Shown piece by piece: positions 1 to 8,394 of a stretch of 37,493 nt of DNA. The notes beneath the pieces are model-generated. The model saw only the letters and a list, made by a program, of their open reading frames with translations, was not told the DNA's origin and searched no databases. The position numbers were made by a program, and so were the translations under genes. Position 1 is the first letter of the stretch. Every line of letters starts with the position of its first letter. Source of the stretch: Prevotellaceae bacterium (lineage in GTDB: Bacteria; Bacteroidota; Bacteroidia; Bacteroidales; Bacteroidaceae); contig JAISHB010000042.1 of the NCBI GenBank assembly GCA_031262785.1, forward strand, positions 1 to 37,493, in the 5' to 3' direction.

Positions 1-213
1 TGATATACCTTCATGATGTACAGATTTTAATGGGTGAATAATTAACGTGTATAGATTTACACTATGTGGCTTAAAAACGGGGCGCAAGATATGAAATTAT
101 CGACACAATCCAAATTACCTGCGTGTGTTGTTGAACATAAAAGGCAAAAACAGCCCTCCCGTTGGTAAACTATTTGCAATTTTCATTGTTAATAGCAGCA
201 AAACAAAGAATAT
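1..213. other. Left-edge non-coding stretch
   Basis: This AT-rich stretch lies before the first gene. I see no supported ORF or RNA gene. The closest match to the Bacteroidetes -7 box TAnnTTTG is TAGATTTA at 52-59 (one mismatch), with no good -33 partner, so the promoter of the following gene is not fixed. The left part may be the downstream region of a gene outside the window. Confidence 0.4.
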
Positions 214-672
214 ATGAGAACCTTAACCCTGTTTTTCCCCCTGTTGTTTCTCTCTTTGGGCACGCTCAACGCTCAACAGCCCAAAGAAACAACCGAAGAT
301 TTAACCGCATTAGCCCACCAGGCCGAACTTCAATTCTTAAATGGTCGGGAACAAGATGCCGCCCGAATGTATGAGTACCTGCTTCGTTACGATCGCACCC
401 ATTTGCAGGCAAATATTTACTTGGGTAATTATCACTTCTTACAAGCTGAAGATGAGAAGGCACAGCTCGAGAGCGCATTTCGCAAATTGCGCCGTCCCAC
501 CCGCATGCAGCGGGCACGTTTTCAAAACCGGCTGGTTGATATCTTTAGTAATCACTACACCAAAGCCAAAGGCTATTTGCAGCAAGTGCTGCTAAGCTTT
601 CCCTCCACCCAGGCGGAGTACGCCCTGCAAAAGATTGGTGCGCTGGAAAAAGCCTTGAAACGTATCCGGTAA
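214..672 (+). CDS. Small exported TPR-like protein of unknown function
   Basis: The 152-residue product begins with a clear signal peptide (about residues 1-20, hydrophobic core FFPLLFLSLGTL, then NAQQ), so it is probably periplasmic or surface-bound; no lipobox cysteine is seen. Residues about 28-80 look like one or two tetratricopeptide-type helical hairpins (alternating A/L/Y positions, ANIYLGNYHFLQ). The C-terminal half is basic and helical and holds another possible repeat near ALQKIGALEKALK. TPR modules bind partner proteins, but no partner is evident. It is a single-gene unit convergent with the YfhO-like gene and ends in a shared hairpin terminator. The ATG at 214 was chosen because it gives an intact signal peptide; an overlapping frame starting at 162 has no protein-like features. 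I do not recognise a named family. Confidence 0.75.
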   Translation: MRTLTLFFPLLFLSLGTLNAQQPKETTEDLTALAHQAELQFLNGREQDAARMYEYLLRYDRTHLQANIYLGNYHFLQAEDEKAQLESAFRKLRRPTRMQRARFQNRLVDIFSNHYTKAKGYLQQVLLSFPSTQAEYALQKIGALEKALKRIR

Positions 673-695
673 TAAAAAGGGGAATCCCCTATTTT
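673..695. terminator. Bidirectional terminator between convergent genes
   Basis: A short hairpin (AGGGG, loop AAT, CCCCT at 678-690) is flanked by an A run on the left and a T run on the right, so each strand has a stem followed by U residues. It lies in the 22-bp gap between two convergent genes. The five-pair stem is short. Confidence 0.6.
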
Positions 696-3184
696 CAACC
701 GCGCTTCTTTCGTTGCTGTATAAGTAGAATAGCGAGCAATCCCAGCAACAAGATGCCCAATCCGGTGTAGGCAATCCCTTCGGTAATATGCAGACTTTGC
801 GGATCGAAACGCATCTCGACGGTGTGGGTGCCGGCAGGAATATGCATGGCGCGCAAAATATAGTTGGCACGTGCAATGTCGGCAGGTTTTCCGTCGATGG
901 TGGCTCTCCATCCGTCGGGATAATATATCTCGGAGAAGACGGCCACCCCGTTGCGGCAATTATCGGTTTCATACACCAACCGATTCGGCTCATAGGCGGC
1001 CAGGCGAATCTGTGCGAGCGAATCGCAGGCAGTTTGGGCAGCATCTTTGAGCAGGTGACGGAAGCGGATGTCGACGACGGCTGTTTCGTTGGATAAGTTG
1101 GTGCCGACGGCTTCCAGCTCTTGATTGGCATTGTCGACATAGCGGATGCTGTCGACAAACCAGGCATTGCCGTAGGCATAGGGGTTTTGAACAGGCACCT
1201 CTCCACTCTTTGTCGGCAGAATGAAATACTTCGTATTCAGCATGTTCAAGACCGGAATGTCGGCAGGCTTTATGCTTGCTATGTTACCTCCCGAACGGGC
1301 AATCACATTCATCTCGGGGGTGAGATAGGTCTCGATCATATCTTGATAGCGGCGCAGCTTGGCGGCGTGATAGCCTCCTACGCTTTTGTGCCAATACGAG
1401 GTGTTGTTTTCATTAAATGTATTGCCAGCCATGTTAAGCACCCGATAGTTGAGCGTGGTATCTTTGAGAATCAGCTGGTCGGCCGGCGTTTTTTTGAAGG
1501 TCTCGGTACGGATGGTGCGCGGTTCAAACTGGCTGTCGTTGAGGTAGCGTTTGTCCACGCTCCACAAATCAATCAGGCACAAGAGAGCAATTCCGCCAAC
1601 GGTAAACGAAGCACGCAGTTTGCCCCAGCCATACAACAGCAGCAGCAGGACGCCGGCGGCAATCACCAGCAAACTGCGACCGGCATCGGCACTAACCATT
1701 TCGGAGCGCATCTCACCCAAGTTTTGGATGATCTCGGGAATCATATTCACCGGCACTCCGCCGCCCCGAAGCATCGCCATCTCTTGCGAAGAGACAAAGG
1801 AGTTACCCAAGAGGTCGGGCACCCAATAGACCAGCAACGCCACACCGGCGGTCAGCGCCAGACTGACGGCAAACGCTTTTTTGTCGGTTCTAAGCAGCGA
1901 GGGTTCATCGATAATCCGCTTCAAGCCCAGGATGGCCAAAAGTGGGATGGTAAACTCGGCAATCACCAGAATCGATGACACCGCCCGGAACTTGTCGTAC
2001 ATCGGCACGTAGTCGATGAAGAAATCGGTGGGCGGCATGAAGTTTTTTCCCCACGAAAGCAAGATGGAAAGCAGCGTGGCTCCGACCAGCGCCCATTTCA
2101 TGGGGCCTTTCACCACAAAGCATCCCAGCAGAAAAAGAAAGAGTACGAACGCTCCCACATAGACCGGCCCAGCCGTGAAAGGCTGGTCGCCGAAGTATTG
2201 AGGCAGGCCGTAAATGCCGCCTTGAAGATATTCTTGTTTGGCATGCTTCATCGCTTGACTGCTTTGCGAGAGTGCAGCCGACGAGGAGCCGCCTTTGTAG
2301 TTGGGAATCAGCAACGTGAGGGTTTCGCCTACACCGTAGCTCCATTGCGTGATATAGTCTTTGTCCAGCCCTCCGCTGCTTTGTGCGGCTTCCTGGCCGG
2401 TGGTTACCAGTTCGCTCTTCCCGCGCATGGTCTCTTTGCTGTACGTGTAGGTGTGATAGAGGTTGGAGAGATTGATACTCACTCCAATCACCGCTGCAAT
2501 TGCCAATACTCCGCTGGCTTTGAAGAATTGCGGCAGCGTTTTCTGTTGCCAAGCCTCCACGGCATAGGCAATGACCATGAAAAGGATGACAAAGAGGAAG
2601 TAATAGCTCATCTGCACGTGGTTCGACAAGATTTGGAAGGCCACAAACAGCGCCGTGGTTACACCGCCGGCCAGCAGCTTGCCGCGATAAGCCAGCACCA
2701 TGCCGGCAATGGTGGGGGGGATGTAGGCCAGTGTGATGAACTTCCAGATGTGTCCGGCGGAAATCAAGATGAAGAAATAGGATGAGAACGCCCAAAGCAA
2801 GCCTCCCAATCCCGCCAGCCACGTGGAAACACCAAAGGCACGCAGTAGAATGAAAAAACCCAGCATCAGAATAAACGTCAGGTTGACATACGAGGGCAAG
2901 AAGAGTTGATACACCTTTTGCAGCCACGTAAGCGGCTGTGTAGACTGGTAACTGGGAGATATTTGATAGGTAGGCATGCCGCCGAACAGCGAATTGGTCC
3001 AGCGGGTGGTTTTTCCGGTCTGCTCGTGATACACTGCGGCTTCCTGGCCGGCTCCTGCACCGGCCGCCGTGTCGTGCTGAAACAGGATGCGGTTTTCCAC
3101 ATCTGCCGGAAAGAAATAGGCAAACGAAAGCAGGGCGTAAGCCACTATCACCAGCAGATCGGGGAGGATTCTCTTTATCTTCAT
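695..3184 (-). CDS. YfhO family multi-spanning membrane protein
   Basis: The 829-residue integral membrane protein starts with a transmembrane segment (DLLVIVAYALLSFAYFF). About a dozen hydrophobic helices follow through residue ~530, then a large soluble domain (about 535-795), and a last helix with a basic tail (GLGILLLGLLAILLIQQRKKRG). An N-terminal extracytoplasmic loop, about ten packed helices and a C-terminal extracytoplasmic domain is the layout of the YfhO family (Pfam PF09586). These resemble GT-C type glycosyltransferases; Bacillus YfhO has been linked to lipoteichoic acid glycosylation. The exact substrate here is unknown. The gene starts 9 bp after korB on the same strand and is probably co-transcribed, although no functional link to korAB is obvious. 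It ends at the shared hairpin terminator. The family call is confident, the biochemical role is not. Confidence 0.85.
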   Translation of the reverse strand: MKIKRILPDLLVIVAYALLSFAYFFPADVENRILFQHDTAAGAGAGQEAAVYHEQTGKTTRWTNSLFGGMPTYQISPSYQSTQPLTWLQKVYQLFLPSYVNLTFILMLGFFILLRAFGVSTWLAGLGGLLWAFSSYFFILISAGHIWKFITLAYIPPTIAGMVLAYRGKLLAGGVTTALFVAFQILSNHVQMSYYFLFVILFMVIAYAVEAWQQKTLPQFFKASGVLAIAAVIGVSINLSNLYHTYTYSKETMRGKSELVTTGQEAAQSSGGLDKDYITQWSYGVGETLTLLIPNYKGGSSSAALSQSSQAMKHAKQEYLQGGIYGLPQYFGDQPFTAGPVYVGAFVLFLFLLGCFVVKGPMKWALVGATLLSILLSWGKNFMPPTDFFIDYVPMYDKFRAVSSILVIAEFTIPLLAILGLKRIIDEPSLLRTDKKAFAVSLALTAGVALLVYWVPDLLGNSFVSSQEMAMLRGGGVPVNMIPEIIQNLGEMRSEMVSADAGRSLLVIAAGVLLLLLYGWGKLRASFTVGGIALLCLIDLWSVDKRYLNDSQFEPRTIRTETFKKTPADQLILKDTTLNYRVLNMAGNTFNENNTSYWHKSVGGYHAAKLRRYQDMIETYLTPEMNVIARSGGNIASIKPADIPVLNMLNTKYFILPTKSGEVPVQNPYAYGNAWFVDSIRYVDNANQELEAVGTNLSNETAVVDIRFRHLLKDAAQTACDSLAQIRLAAYEPNRLVYETDNCRNGVAVFSEIYYPDGWRATIDGKPADIARANYILRAMHIPAGTHTVEMRFDPQSLHITEGIAYTGLGILLLGLLAILLIQQRKKRG

Positions 3185-3193
3185 GAGGGGGGA

Positions 3194-4198
3194 TTATTTC
3201 ATCTCCCAAGTGTCGTTCGTCAGCAACAGTTCTTGGAAATTGTGGTATTTCTTTTTGGCGGAAACCTCTTCGAGCTGTGCCTGGATGGATTCGTCGTAGG
3301 TGGGAGCTTCCACATCGCGAATCACGCCGAGGGCTACGGGAAAGTCGGGACCTTCCATCAAAGCCAGCTTCAGTTGCAACGTATTGTCGGCGCAGTGTGC
3401 ATCGTGCACGAGAATGTCTTTCTCGGTGATGCCGTTCTCGCCGAGTTTGACCACTTTGAGGCCGAATCCTTCTTGTGCCAGGCCGTACTCTTTGTTTTCA
3501 CCGAAAAGTAGCGGTTGTCCGTGCTCTACGTAGATGGCGTTGCGGGCACGGCCTTCTTTCTTATAGATTTCGTCGTAGGTGTTGTCGTTGAAGATGACGC
3601 AGTGTTGTAAAATCTCCGTTACGGTGGTTCCTTTGTGGGATTGGGCTGCCTTGAGTACACGCACGGTGCCTTCGGCATCGGTGGCTACGCAACGGGCGAA
3701 GAAGCGTCCGCGGGCACCAAAACTAAGCTCGGCCGGATGAAACGGATCTTCCACCGTTCCGTAGGGAGACGATTTGCTGACAAAGCCTCGGGGCGAGGTG
3801 GGAGAATATTGTCCCTTCGTCAGTCCGTAGATGCGATTGTTGAGTAACAGGATGTTTATGTCGATGTTGCGGCGAACGGCATGGATGAAATGGTTGCCTC
3901 CGATGGCCAGTCCGTCGCCGTCGCCCGATACCTGCCACACACTCAGGTGCGGACTCGCCACTTTGCAGCCGGTGGCCACCGCGGCAGCGCGTCCGTGAAT
4001 CGTTTGCATTCCGTAGGTGTTCATATAATAAGGTAAGCGGCTGGAACAACCGATGCCCGAAATCACGGCCGTTTCGTGGGGTTTGATGCCCATCTCGGCC
4101 ATCGCTTTGTGCAGGGAGTTCAAAAAGAAGTGGTCTCCGCAACCCGGACACCAGCGAGGTTGTCCTTTCTTGAAATCTTTTGCTGTATATTGGTTCAT
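3194..4198 (-). CDS. korB: 2-oxoacid (2-oxoglutarate):ferredoxin oxidoreductase, beta subunit
   Basis: This 334-residue subunit binds thiamine diphosphate in the enzyme that decarboxylates 2-oxoglutarate (or a related 2-oxoacid) to the acyl-CoA, passing electrons to ferredoxin; anaerobes also run it in reverse. The N-terminal motif WCPGCGDH, the conserved GIGCSSRLPYY and HGRAAAVATG stretches, and the TPP/Mg signature GDGDGLAIGGNH followed by NNRIYGLTKGQ are all present, at normal length for the family. It lies 13 bp downstream of the alpha-subunit gene, the usual order. The cytoplasmic partner is KorA. The substrate is inferred from closest resemblance to KorB-type proteins; pyruvate or branched-chain acids cannot be fully excluded. 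No separate ferredoxin-like delta subunit gene is found in the window. Confidence 0.93.
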   Translation of the reverse strand: MNQYTAKDFKKGQPRWCPGCGDHFFLNSLHKAMAEMGIKPHETAVISGIGCSSRLPYYMNTYGMQTIHGRAAAVATGCKVASPHLSVWQVSGDGDGLAIGGNHFIHAVRRNIDINILLLNNRIYGLTKGQYSPTSPRGFVSKSSPYGTVEDPFHPAELSFGARGRFFARCVATDAEGTVRVLKAAQSHKGTTVTEILQHCVIFNDNTYDEIYKKEGRARNAIYVEHGQPLLFGENKEYGLAQEGFGLKVVKLGENGITEKDILVHDAHCADNTLQLKLALMEGPDFPVALGVIRDVEAPTYDESIQAQLEEVSAKKKYHNFQELLLTNDTWEMK

Positions 4199-4211
4199 GA
4201 TGCTTTGTAAC

Positions 4212-6059
4212 TTAGTTGTTTAACAATTCGGTGAAGGCGGCTACCAATTCGCTCACTACGAAGGGCTGCCCTTTGATTTCATTGAACTGATAGGGCGTGA
4301 AGTGGTCTATTTTCATGCGCAGATACCCCGCAAACTGACCCAGGTTCTGCTCGGCCACCACCACCTTTTTATAGCGCGTCAACACCTCGGCGCTGTTTTT
4401 GGGAAGCGGGTTGAGGAACGAGAAATGTGCCAGGGCAACCTTTCTTCCGGTCTCATTGAGTTCACTCATCGCCGAATAGAGATGCCCGTAGGTGCTGCCG
4501 AAACCCACAATCAACAGCTCGGCGTCGTCGGCGCATCCTTCCACTTGCAGGTCGGGCACCGGGATGCGGGCAATCTTTTCGGCACGCAGGCGGCACATCA
4601 AATCGTGGTTGTCGGCATCGGTGGAGATGGCGCCCGTTTGGTTGTCTTTCTCCAATCCGCCCAAGATATGGGTGTATCCTTCTTGTCCGGGAACCGCCCA
4701 ATAGCGTACCCCGTTTGCCGGATTGCGACGGTAGGGAGAATAGTTCTCTTTCATCTGGGCGGTGACATATTGGGGACGGATTTCGGGATAGTTGGTTAAA
4801 TCGGGTAGTTTCCAGGCTCCCGAACCGTTGGCCACGAATCCGTCGGACAATAGGATAACGGGTGTGAGGTGTTCCAAGGCTATTTTGCAAGCGGTGTAGG
4901 CCGCATCGAAGCAATGGGTGGGCGAGGTGGCGGCCAGCACCGGCATCGGGCTTTCGCCGTTTCGACCGAACAGAGCCTGCAGCAGATCGGCCTGTTCCGA
5001 TTTGGTGGGAAGTCCGGTAGAGGGTCCTCCGCGTTGTACGTCGAGTACCACCAACGGTAGCTCGGTAATGACGGCCAGATTGATCGCCTCGGATTTCAGG
5101 CAGATGCCCGGTCCCGAAGTGGTGGTGACAGCCAGCGCACCACCGAAGGAAGCCCCCACGGCAGTGGAGCAACCGGCAATTTCATCTTCGCACTGCACGG
5201 TGACCACGCCCAGCGATTTGTGCTTGGCCAGCTCGTGCAATACATCGGTGGCCGGAGTGATGGGATAGGAGCCTAAGAAGAGTTTGAGGCCGGCTTTTTC
5301 GGCGGCGGCGATGAAACCGTAGGCGGTGGCCTTGTTTCCCGTGATGTCCATGTAGCGTCCGGGAGTTTTGGGATGACTCCCTATTTTATAGGTGTGCGCC
5401 ACCCAAGCGTGTGTATTATGTCCGTAATCGTAGCCGGCGTGCACCACTTTGAGGTTGGCTTCGGCCACTTCGGGTCTCTTTCCGAACTTTTCGCGCAGCA
5501 AATTCTCCACGATAGTCAGATCGCGGTTGAAGAGCCAGCACACCAATCCTACGGTAAACATATTGCGGCATTTGAGCATGGCTTTGTTGTCCATGCCCGA
5601 GTCGGCCAGGCAATCTTTGACCATCTGCGAGATGGGGGCGGCAATCACCTCTTGTTTGATGCCCAACTCTTCGATGGCATCCTTCGTAGCGAAAGCCGCC
5701 TTCTGCAAGTCGCCGGGCTGGAAACAATCGGTATCGATGATGATGCACCCCGTGGGTTTGGCGTATTTATACTGCATTTTCAGGGCAGCCGCATTCATAG
5801 CCACCAGCACGTCGCACTGATCGCCCGGAGTGAACACTTTGCCTGCTCCAATGTGTACTTGATAGCCTGAAACGCCGTTTAATGAACCTTGTGGTGCCCG
5901 GATGTCGGCCGGAAAATCGGGAAATGTACTGATGTCGTTACCGACCGTAGCCGAAACTGTTGAAAAGATGTTTCCGGCCAGTTGCATACCGTCGCCGGAA
6001 TCGCCGGAGAAGCGCACTACCACTTGTTCCAGCTCTTTTACCATCATGTCGTTAGCCAT
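4212..6059 (-). CDS. korA: 2-oxoacid (2-oxoglutarate):ferredoxin oxidoreductase, alpha subunit (gamma-alpha fusion)
   Basis: The 615-residue protein joins the gamma domain (about residues 10-190, with FSGDSGDGMQLAG near the start and QGSLNGVSGYQVHIG) to the alpha domain (about 220-615, with GSYPITPATDVLHEL, QCEDEIAGCSTAVGAS, TTTSGPGICLKSEAI and the C-terminal VAEQNLGQFAGYLR). This fusion is common for KorA in Bacteroidetes and accounts for the length. With KorB it forms the cytoplasmic enzyme that makes succinyl-CoA or, in reverse, 2-oxoglutarate. It is the first gene of the unit korA-korB-yfhO-like. The 140-bp leader is shared with the divergent tRNA gene; a small hairpin (GCCCC, loop GGGT, GGGGC at 6094-6107) lies in it, and I found no exact TAnnTTTG box for this strand. 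The ATG at 6059 precedes the conserved gamma domain by about 15 residues. Confidence 0.93.
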   Translation of the reverse strand: MANDMMVKELEQVVVRFSGDSGDGMQLAGNIFSTVSATVGNDISTFPDFPADIRAPQGSLNGVSGYQVHIGAGKVFTPGDQCDVLVAMNAAALKMQYKYAKPTGCIIIDTDCFQPGDLQKAAFATKDAIEELGIKQEVIAAPISQMVKDCLADSGMDNKAMLKCRNMFTVGLVCWLFNRDLTIVENLLREKFGKRPEVAEANLKVVHAGYDYGHNTHAWVAHTYKIGSHPKTPGRYMDITGNKATAYGFIAAAEKAGLKLFLGSYPITPATDVLHELAKHKSLGVVTVQCEDEIAGCSTAVGASFGGALAVTTTSGPGICLKSEAINLAVITELPLVVLDVQRGGPSTGLPTKSEQADLLQALFGRNGESPMPVLAATSPTHCFDAAYTACKIALEHLTPVILLSDGFVANGSGAWKLPDLTNYPEIRPQYVTAQMKENYSPYRRNPANGVRYWAVPGQEGYTHILGGLEKDNQTGAISTDADNHDLMCRLRAEKIARIPVPDLQVEGCADDAELLIVGFGSTYGHLYSAMSELNETGRKVALAHFSFLNPLPKNSAEVLTRYKKVVVAEQNLGQFAGYLRMKIDHFTPYQFNEIKGQPFVVSELVAAFTELLNN

Positions 6060-6179
6060 ATTGCTATTGGTGTATTAAATGAGTGAGAATGAAGCCCCGG
6101 GTGGGGCGATACGAGCGGCAAATTTCGGAAAGTAAATCGGATTAGCAAAACAATTCGTGCAAAAGTCGGCGGAATGCCG

Positions 6180-6187
6180 TATCTTTG
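6180..6187 (+). promoter_or_regulatory. -7 promoter element of tRNA-Arg
   Basis: TATCTTTG matches the Bacteroidetes -7 consensus TAnnTTTG exactly. Transcription would start near 6194, only about seven bases before the mature tRNA 5' end. The -33 element is weak (TTCG near 6154). Confidence 0.65.
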
Positions 6188-6200
6188 CCGACCCCAATCA

Positions 6201-6272
6201 GCCCCTGTAGTTCAATGGATAGAACGTCGGTTTCCTAAACCGTAGATTCGGGTTCGATTCCCGGCGGGGGTA
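6201..6272 (+). tRNA. tRNA-Arg (anticodon CCT)
   Basis: The sequence folds as a full cloverleaf: acceptor GCCCCTG/CGGGGGT (with a G-U pair at 1-72), D arm GTTC/GAAC, anticodon loop TTCCTAA with anticodon CCT, and T arm with the GGTTCGATTCC core. It reads AGG codons. The first pair of the anticodon stem (27-43) is a U-U mismatch. The 3' CCA is not encoded (CTT follows A73), so it must be added after transcription. The gene is single, with its own promoter just upstream and a hairpin terminator about 80 bp downstream. Confidence 0.95.
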
Positions 6273-6352
6273 CTTCCCGCTCCCCCCGGTCAGCGGCAAG
6301 GATTCGCAAGGCGGTGGCGGTGGCTCTTTAGGGCTGTGAGGGCGAAAAAAGC

Positions 6353-6390
6353 AACGGGGAGGTGTCGTCCCGATACCTCCCCGTTTTTTT
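6353..6390. terminator. Strong hairpin terminator, probably bidirectional
   Basis: The inverted repeat ACGGGGAGGT ... ACCTCCCCGT with an 11-base loop is followed by seven T on the plus strand and preceded by six A close by, so it can end the tRNA transcript and the convergent minus-strand DUF6261 transcript. Between it and the tRNA (6273-6352) I see no other feature. Confidence 0.8.
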
Positions 6391-6445
6391 GACTGTAAAT
6401 TACCTATTCAGATGATTTTATTTGTCCAAATATCCAAACTTGACG

Positions 6446-7216
6446 TTAACCTTGGGGTGGCTCCTCCTCTCCGTCGTCGCCACTGTTCCCATTGTTGTTA
6501 TTATTGTTGTTATCCCCGGTGGGGAGTGTAATCTTTTGGTGGAGCACGTCACGTTGGTAATGCTGAATCTCCGCATTTAAATAGCTGATGTAATCGGCGT
6601 AGGAAGCGTCGCCTTCAATCAATACACGTGCTCCAATCAGGTCAACGAAGGCGCGGTAGGCCGTGTCGGTAGCTTTACGGGCGTTTTTCAGGGCGCCGTT
6701 GACCTGATTCTTCTTGTCTTCGGTGCGTTCCTCCATCAAACGGATCACTTCGTTATTCGCATCCTCCAATTCTTTGACCAATGCGTCGAGTGCAAGCGCC
6801 CGGACGGCATCGGCATACTTGGTTTTCAAATCGGTGATTAAATTAATTATCAATCCTCCCTGCTTGTCGCGCTGTCCCATGCCCTGAATGCTGTAATCCT
6901 TGATGGCTTGCAGCAATTCAGTTACAAAGTCGGACAGACTCGGCTCCATCTCGAAGCTCTTGATGCGTCTTTTCAGCGCAGTGTAGAGCCTGCCGCGCAG
7001 GCTGACGGCCACTTCAATTTTAACGGTTAGTGGATTCTTGTTAGAGAGTTTCAATGCTGCATCTTCGGCGGCAAGGGCTTTTTCAAGCTCGGATAGCGCC
7101 GCGCCAAACACCTTTACGATGATTTTAGTCTCTTTGGCTCTATTTACAATCTCCGTAACGAAAAGGAAATGAGAACCATTGTTGAGTGCTGTGATAGGAA
7201 ACACAATTACTTTCAT
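6446..7216 (-). CDS. DUF6261 family protein of unknown function
   Basis: The 256-residue product has no signal peptide or membrane segment, so it is likely cytoplasmic. It resembles the Bacteroidales-specific DUF6261 family: an N-terminal MKVI start, a first helical half rich in Lys/Glu/Leu, and a second helical half around KYADAVRALALDALVKELEDANNEVIRLMEERTEDK, which looks able to form a coiled coil. The last ~20 residues are low complexity: seven Asn in a row, then Gly/Ser/Asp/Glu and Pro-Pro. The Asn tract is encoded by a mix of AAC and AAT codons, so it is not a pure microsatellite. The gene stands alone with an exact -7 box and a perfect leader hairpin. Function is unknown; the family assignment is by recollection of sequence style and is moderately sure. 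Confidence 0.75.
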   Translation of the reverse strand: MKVIVFPITALNNGSHFLFVTEIVNRAKETKIIVKVFGAALSELEKALAAEDAALKLSNKNPLTVKIEVAVSLRGRLYTALKRRIKSFEMEPSLSDFVTELLQAIKDYSIQGMGQRDKQGGLIINLITDLKTKYADAVRALALDALVKELEDANNEVIRLMEERTEDKKNQVNGALKNARKATDTAYRAFVDLIGARVLIEGDASYADYISYLNAEIQHYQRDVLHQKITLPTGDNNNNNNNGNSGDDGEEEPPQG

Positions 7217-7254
7217 ATTGGCTTTTCTATTTTGATGTTTATTATAGGATAGTA

Positions 7255-7271
7255 CACGGAAACTTTCCGTG
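7255..7271 (-). repeat. Perfect inverted repeat in the leader of the DUF6261 gene
   Basis: CACGGAAACTTTCCGTG has two perfect eight-base arms around one base. It lies between the predicted start of transcription (about 7278 on the minus strand) and the ATG at 7216, so it would sit at the very 5' end of the mRNA. It could be a stabilising hairpin or a protein-binding operator. Confidence 0.55.
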
Positions 7272-7284
7272 ACTAAATCGGCTG

Positions 7285-7292
7285 CAAAAGTA
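7285..7292 (-). promoter_or_regulatory. -7 promoter element of the DUF6261 gene
   Basis: On the minus strand this is TACTTTTG, an exact TAnnTTTG box. Transcription would start near 7278, giving a leader of about 60 bases. A CAAA (TTTG on the minus strand) lies 24 bp further upstream, a little far for a -33 element. Confidence 0.6.
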
Positions 7293-7398
7293 ATCGAACC
7301 AATCCGAACTGGAATACAAATTTTTCACTTTAACATAACATTAACAACTGACGGAAAAAACAGGCTTTTTTCTTACAAGAAATGCGGTTTTAGTTGTC

Positions 7399-7745
7399 AA
7401 ATCGAGTTGCTTCACCCCAGAAACATTACATTTATTAACAAATCGGGCTGTTTGGCTCCGGAAACCACGTTTTCTTTCCTGAAACGGACGGTTTGGTTCC
7501 GAAAATCGCGTTTTCTTTCCTGAAACGGACAGTTTGGTTAAGGAAATCGTGTTTTCCTTCCTGAAACGGACAGTTTGGTTAAGGAAACGACGTTTCTATT
7601 AACAAATGGAACTGTTTGATTCCGGAAATCGCGATTTCTTTCTTGAAACGGACTGTTTGATTCCGGAAATCGCGTTTTCCTTCCTGAAACGGATGGTTTG
7701 GCCAAGGAAACTGCATATCCCTTCCTGAAACAGACCGTTTGCCCC
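7399..7745. repeat. Degenerate 41-bp tandem repeat array (about 8.5 units)
   Basis: Units start at 7399, 7440, 7481, 7522, 7563, 7604, 7645, 7686 and 7727, an exact 41-bp period. The middle units share TGAAACGGAC, GTTTGG and GGAAATCGCGTTTTCC. Each unit holds two imperfect palindromes about 20.5 bp apart: AAGGAAA...TTTCCTT and GAAAC...GTTTG. As 41 is not a multiple of three, the reading frames that cross it are unlikely to be real genes. The array lies between the divergent promoters of the DUF6261 gene and rpmB. The flanks 7293-7398 and 7746-7832 hold nothing I can identify; the right flank is C- and G-rich. Confidence 0.85.
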
Positions 7746-7832
7746 CGCCCCCGGCAACTCCGGCGTGGCACAAAACCGGGCAGGGGCAAAGCCTTAAAAA
7801 AGAGCGGTAACTCAATTTATTTGGCGAAAAAC

Positions 7833-7863
7833 TTGCTCGGTTCGCGGAAAAGTAGTTTCTTTG
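7833..7863 (+). promoter_or_regulatory. Promoter of the rpmB-rpmG-DUF4295 operon
   Basis: TTG at 7833-7835 and TTTCTTTG at 7856-7863 (one mismatch to TAnnTTTG) are 20 bp apart, the right spacing for the Bacteroidetes -33/-7 pair. Transcription would start near 7870, about 46 bases before the rpmB ATG. Confidence 0.5.
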
Positions 7864-7915
7864 TGCCCTGTTTGAAGTAAACGTAGATAAAAAACAATAA
7901 AAGATTAAGATAGAA

Positions 7916-8176
7916 ATGTCGAAGATTTGTCAAATTACGGGTAAAAAAGCCATGATTGGCAACAATGTTTCACACTCCAAGCGGAGAACCAAGAGAACTT
8001 TTGATTTGAACTTGTTCAAGAAGAAGTTCTACTACGTGGAGCAAGATTGCTGGATAAGCCTTAGCCTTTGCGCTAACGGTTTGCGCGTGATTAATAAGAA
8101 AGGGCTGCATGCCGCGCTGATTGACGCCACGGCAAAAGGCTACTGTGATTGGAAGAACATCAAAGTAATCGGCTAA
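7916..8176 (+). CDS. rpmB: 50S ribosomal protein L28
   Basis: The 86-residue basic protein begins [21 protein letters not shown], with the family's conserved [13 protein letters not shown] segment and the later [15 protein letters not shown] pattern seen in Bacteroidetes L28. It is a component of the large ribosomal subunit, of typical length. It is the first gene of a three-gene unit with rpmG (18 bp gap) and a DUF4295 gene (11 bp gap), a conserved order in this phylum. It contains a few Cys residues but no paired CxxC zinc motif. Confidence 0.97.
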   Translation: MSKICQITGKKAMIGNNVSHSKRRTKRTFDLNLFKKKFYYVEQDCWISLSLCANGLRVINKKGLHAALIDATAKGYCDWKNIKVIG

Positions 8177-8194
8177 CGAGAAGGAGACACCATT

Positions 8195-8383
8195 ATGGCA
8201 AAAAAAGCAAAAGGCAACCGCGTGCAGGTTATTTTGGAATGCACCGAACATAAAGAGAGTGGTATGCCGGGAACTTCCCGCTACATTACCACCAAGAACA
8301 GAAAAAACACCACCGAGCGTTTGGAGTTGAAGAAATACAACCCCATCCTCAAGCGTGTAACCGTACATAAAGAAATTAAGTAA
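8195..8383 (+). CDS. rpmG: 50S ribosomal protein L33
   Basis: The 62-residue product starts [19 protein letters not shown] and contains the family's [22 protein letters not shown] segment. It is a large-subunit protein. Only one Cys is present, so this is the zinc-free (C-minus) form. An AGAAGGAGA stretch just upstream (8179-8187) resembles a Shine-Dalgarno site, unusual for a phylum in which such sites are mostly weak. It lies in the L28-L33-DUF4295 unit. Confidence 0.97.
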   Translation: MAKKAKGNRVQVILECTEHKESGMPGTSRYITTKNRKNTTERLELKKYNPILKRVTVHKEIK

Positions 8384-8394
8384 AAGAATACGCC

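Noticed and set aside
1905..3209. A 434-codon minus-strand frame overlapping the YfhO-like gene in another frame
   Set aside because: The overlapped frame has clean membrane helices and family features; this one is His/Arg/Pro-rich without any pattern.
7538..7815. Minus-strand frames of about 80 codons across the 41-bp array with repeated GRKTRFP segments
   Set aside because: The unit length is not a multiple of three, so the protein repeat drifts between frames; there is no start signal and the predicted transcripts run outwards on both sides.
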